Assembly: GCA_015478575.1 (NCBI GenBank)
Contig: JADMIN010000201.1
Location: 1 to 5,694, forward strand
Source: Ktedonobacterales bacterium
GTDB lineage: Bacteria > Chloroflexota > Ktedonobacteria > Ktedonobacterales > JADMIN01
Length of the DNA stretch: 5,694 nucleotides
Direction: 5' to 3'
A program made the translations under genes and the position numbers. How positions within the stretch are numbered: position 1 is the stretch's first letter; the number at the start of each line of letters is the position of its first letter. This document shows, one piece after another, positions 3,689-5,694 of the stretch. The notes beneath the pieces are model-generated. The model was not told the DNA's origin and ran no database searches. It saw only the letters and a program-made list of their open reading frames with translations.

Positions 3689-5694
3689 TTATCGCTGGGC
3701 CGACGTTGATGCTCTCCCAAGCTCATAGAAACGTTGAAGCCGACGGTCCACGCGCGCATGCGCGTCCTCCGCGGGCAGACCAGTCAGCAACGGGATGCCC
3801 TCATCTATGGTGCTGATCGGCCAGATGGAGAACCATCCCTCGTGTGCGATGGATTCCGCCACCTCGCGCCGCAGCATCAGATCCTGCGCGTTGGCGGCGG
3901 GGATGAGCACACCATACGACAGAGCGGGGCGCTCGCCAGCCGCGCGACGTGCCTGGCAGATCGCCCAGAATCCTTCGATTTTCTCATTGACGCCGCCGAT
4001 GGTCTGCACTTCACCATACTGGCCCACGGCGCCCGTGATGGCACGGGAGCAGGTGAGAGGCACCTCCCCCAGCGCGGAGAGCAGCGCGAAGAGGGCGCCG
4101 GCCGAGGCGCTGCTGCCATTCGTGCCTTCCCCCTGCTCGAAGCGCAGACGCGCTACCATACTGATCGGGCGCTGGCTGCCATAGCGGCGCGCGAAATAGC
4201 CCGCCATCGTGAGAGCGCCGCTAATATGGCTGGAGTCGCTGGCCTCGGCCTCACGCTCGATATCCACCAGGCGCTCACGACCGGGACTGACGGTGGCGCT
4301 GATACGGAAGGGCACGGCAAAGCGGCGCTCCAGTGGCGGTGGGCTATAGACGCCAAGCCCGTTGATCTGGCCAACCGCCACGCCAGAGGTCGGCACGATC
4401 TCCCGGTTCGCCAGGATATGCTCTCGATAGAGGCGTGCGTCGTGCCCCTGCCAGACACGGCGGGTCTCGAGGATGGCCTCTAGATGTTCGCGGCTCGTGG
4501 TCGCGCCTGTCGTGGTCGCGCCTGTCGTGGTGAGCGCCTTGCGACCAGCCTCGACGATGAGATCGCGCAAGATGGTCAGTTCCGCCGTCACGTACGAGCG
4601 GTTCCGCCCGCCCACACGGCGCGCGCCTTCCTCCACCAGCCGGGCGATGCCCGATGGATCAAGTGGTGGCACCTGATAGCGGTGCGCCACGCCCGCGGCC
4701 AGCGCCGCATATGCCGCCTCCGCCTGGTAGGCCATCGGGCCTGCGTCTGCCCACTCCACGTTGGCCTCCAACGCGGCGTTATAGCGGAAGATCCGCTCGA
4801 AATCCTCCGCGAACACGCGCAGTTTGCGATAGTGCAGATCCGTGCCGATCAGCGCCACGCGGAGCGTCAGCGGAATCGCTGGTGCGCCCGGCCCACGCAC
4901 CGCTAATTCGCCAGAGCGCAATGCCGCGCGCAATGTCGCCCAGGCCGCCGACGGCTGATCACGCTCCAGCAACTCATCGGCGGGGAGGATCAAGACGCCC
5001 CCATTGGCACGCAAAAGCGCATGCGCGATATCTTGCTGGCCACGCATGCTGACGAGCACTGGTGCGCCCAGCGCCACGCCATCCGCCTCAGTTGCCGGTG
5101 CCCGCACCCTTCCCGCGGGCGCGCTCGCGTCGCTCATCGCCGGGGGGAAGGGCGTCCCCAGCAGTGCCTCCAGGGCCTCCCGCAGCCGCTCCAGGTAGGC
5201 GCGGGCCAGCCGTGGCGCCACCGCCCGCGCGGGCGCGAAGTAGCGCGCGAGTGGCGAGCTACCGACCTCATGTGGCGGGCTATCGGTCTCATGCGCGCCC
5301 TCAGGCCCATCGTCATTGGCGGCCCCAACAGGGAGCTTGGCCCAGTCTTGGGCGAGTTGGCGCAGGGCCGACTCCAAGAGATCGGTGAAAGGGATCGCTG
5401 TGCTCGTTGGCAGCGTCAGCAGCATCGAGCGCCCCAACGCTTCCGGGTCAGGGACATAGCAGTAGTCAGGCGGGGTGGGGCGCGACGCCATGGCGCGACG
5501 CGCCAGCGTCGCCGCCAGACTCGTCCGCCCAGTCCCTTCCTCACCGGCGATGTAGAGATGCGCGTCGGGTGAAACCTCCCCCAGCCAGGCCAGGACGACG
5601 GAGGCCGCGGTCCGCTGCATCCAGGGGGCGAGCAGATCAGCTACCCACGCCTGTGCGTGGGGATCGCCGGGAGCCTCTAGGGTCAGCGCTCCAG
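3689..5694 (-). CDS. Lon-like S16 protease with AAA_32-type ATPase module, 5' end cut
   Basis: The frame runs off the right edge with 24 codons visible before the first ATG (5620), so the true start is outside. Numbering from that Met, 643 residues are seen. The AAA module (about 1-365) opens with a Walker A-like AGEEGTGRTS (25-34) with R32 in place of lysine, then PDYCYV (51-56), then GGVLILPADELL (207-218) at the Walker B position. Residues about 95-180 are a Pro/Ala/Asp-rich insert. A TTGAT repeat linker (365-376) leads to the S16 protease domain (about 405-615). This has GQINGLGVY, PFRISATVS, a catalytic S504 in GSSAS and K547 in IGGVNEKIEG; the 43-residue spacing equals S679-K722 of E. 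coli Lon. Asn501 stands three before the serine, where an acidic residue is usual. No signal peptide or membrane segment is visible, so it is probably cytoplasmic. It should degrade or process peptides or unfolded proteins; ATP dependence is uncertain. It is the upstream gene of the operon with the amidase. Confidence 0.92.
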   Translation of the reverse strand, partial: GALTLEAPGDPHAQAWVADLLAPWMQRTAASVVLAWLGEVSPDAHLYIAGEEGTGRTSLAATLARRAMASRPTPPDYCYVPDPEALGRSMLLTLPTSTAIPFTDLLESALRQLAQDWAKLPVGAANDDGPEGAHETDSPPHEVGSSPLARYFAPARAVAPRLARAYLERLREALEALLGTPFPPAMSDASAPAGRVRAPATEADGVALGAPVLVSMRGQQDIAHALLRANGGVLILPADELLERDQPSAAWATLRAALRSGELAVRGPGAPAIPLTLRVALIGTDLHYRKLRVFAEDFERIFRYNAALEANVEWADAGPMAYQAEAAYAALAAGVAHRYQVPPLDPSGIARLVEEGARRVGGRNRSYVTAELTILRDLIVEAGRKALTTTGATTTGATTSREHLEAILETRRVWQGHDARLYREHILANREIVPTSGVAVGQINGLGVYSPPPLERRFAVPFRISATVSPGRERLVDIEREAEASDSSHISGALTMAGYFARRYGSQRPISMVARLRFEQGEGTNGSSASAGALFALLSALGEVPLTCSRAITGAVGQYGEVQTIGGVNEKIEGFWAICQARRAAGERPALSYGVLIPAANAQDLMLRREVAESIAHEGWFSIWPISTIDEGIPLLTGLPAEDAHARVDRRLQRFYELGRASTSAQR
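4496..4530 (-). repeat. 15-bp in-frame tandem repeat within the Lon-like gene
   Basis: Two exact 15-base copies (4496-4510 and 4511-4525) plus five bases of a third (4526-4530). Read on the - strand, the unit adds the five residues T-T-G-A-T per copy without changing frame. It lies in the Thr/Gly/Ala-rich linker between the AAA lid and the protease domain, where length change would be tolerated. Confidence 0.9.

Noticed and set aside
3734..4483. Long + strand open frame (249 codons) opposite the Lon-like gene
   Set aside because: It is antisense to well-recognised S16 protease motifs, has no recognisable family or ribosome site, and is expected from stop-poor GC-rich codons.
5021..5572. Long + strand open frame (183 codons) opposite the AAA part of the Lon-like gene
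   Set aside because: Arg/Gln-rich shadow of the real frame, without recognisable motifs or a start signal.

Overview
The window is a GC-rich bacterial chromosomal segment with long coding frames rich in Ala, Arg and Gly. It carries four protein genes and one tRNA gene. The lineage cannot be fixed from the sequence alone. A Chloroflexota-like organism is my best guess, from the GC-rich codon use, the 'LFVGQWAPT' membrane repeats and the AAA_32-type Lon, but this is inference from memory. I see no phage, transposon, CRISPR or plasmid hallmark, and most of the window looks like ordinary housekeeping or accessory chromosome.

Left part (1-1480): the end of a small multi-helix membrane protein (+ strand, cut by the window edge) with a clear internal duplication converges on a stand-alone HNH endonuclease gene (- strand, start at 1480 set by a strong Shine-Dalgarno). 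The 212-bp gap between their stops is filled with three inverted repeats in series, and probably insulates the two genes.

Middle part (1481-2117): no protein gene. It holds a complete tRNA-Pro(CGG) with encoded CCA on the - strand. Downstream are a structured trailer and a good Rho-independent terminator. Upstream is a plausible extended -10 promoter about 80 nt from the tRNA. The HNH leader also contains a small palindrome.

Right part (2118-5694): two - strand genes in one probable operon. The upstream gene encodes a Lon-like S16 protease with an AAA_32-type ATPase module; its start lies beyond the right edge. After 44 nt comes an amidase-signature enzyme that closely resembles peptide amidases. 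The protease keeps the Ser/Lys dyad at the E. coli Lon spacing (43 residues) but has a changed Walker A (Arg for Lys) and Asn in place of the usual acidic residue three before the serine. A protease and a peptide-amide hydrolase expressed together suggest linked peptide processing, but this is inference.

The best leads are the Lon-amidase pairing with an atypical Lon active centre, a 14-bp hairpin with a CCUCC loop inside the amidase message, the duplicated membrane protein, and the hairpin-dense convergent gap. I found no clearly new multi-gene system.
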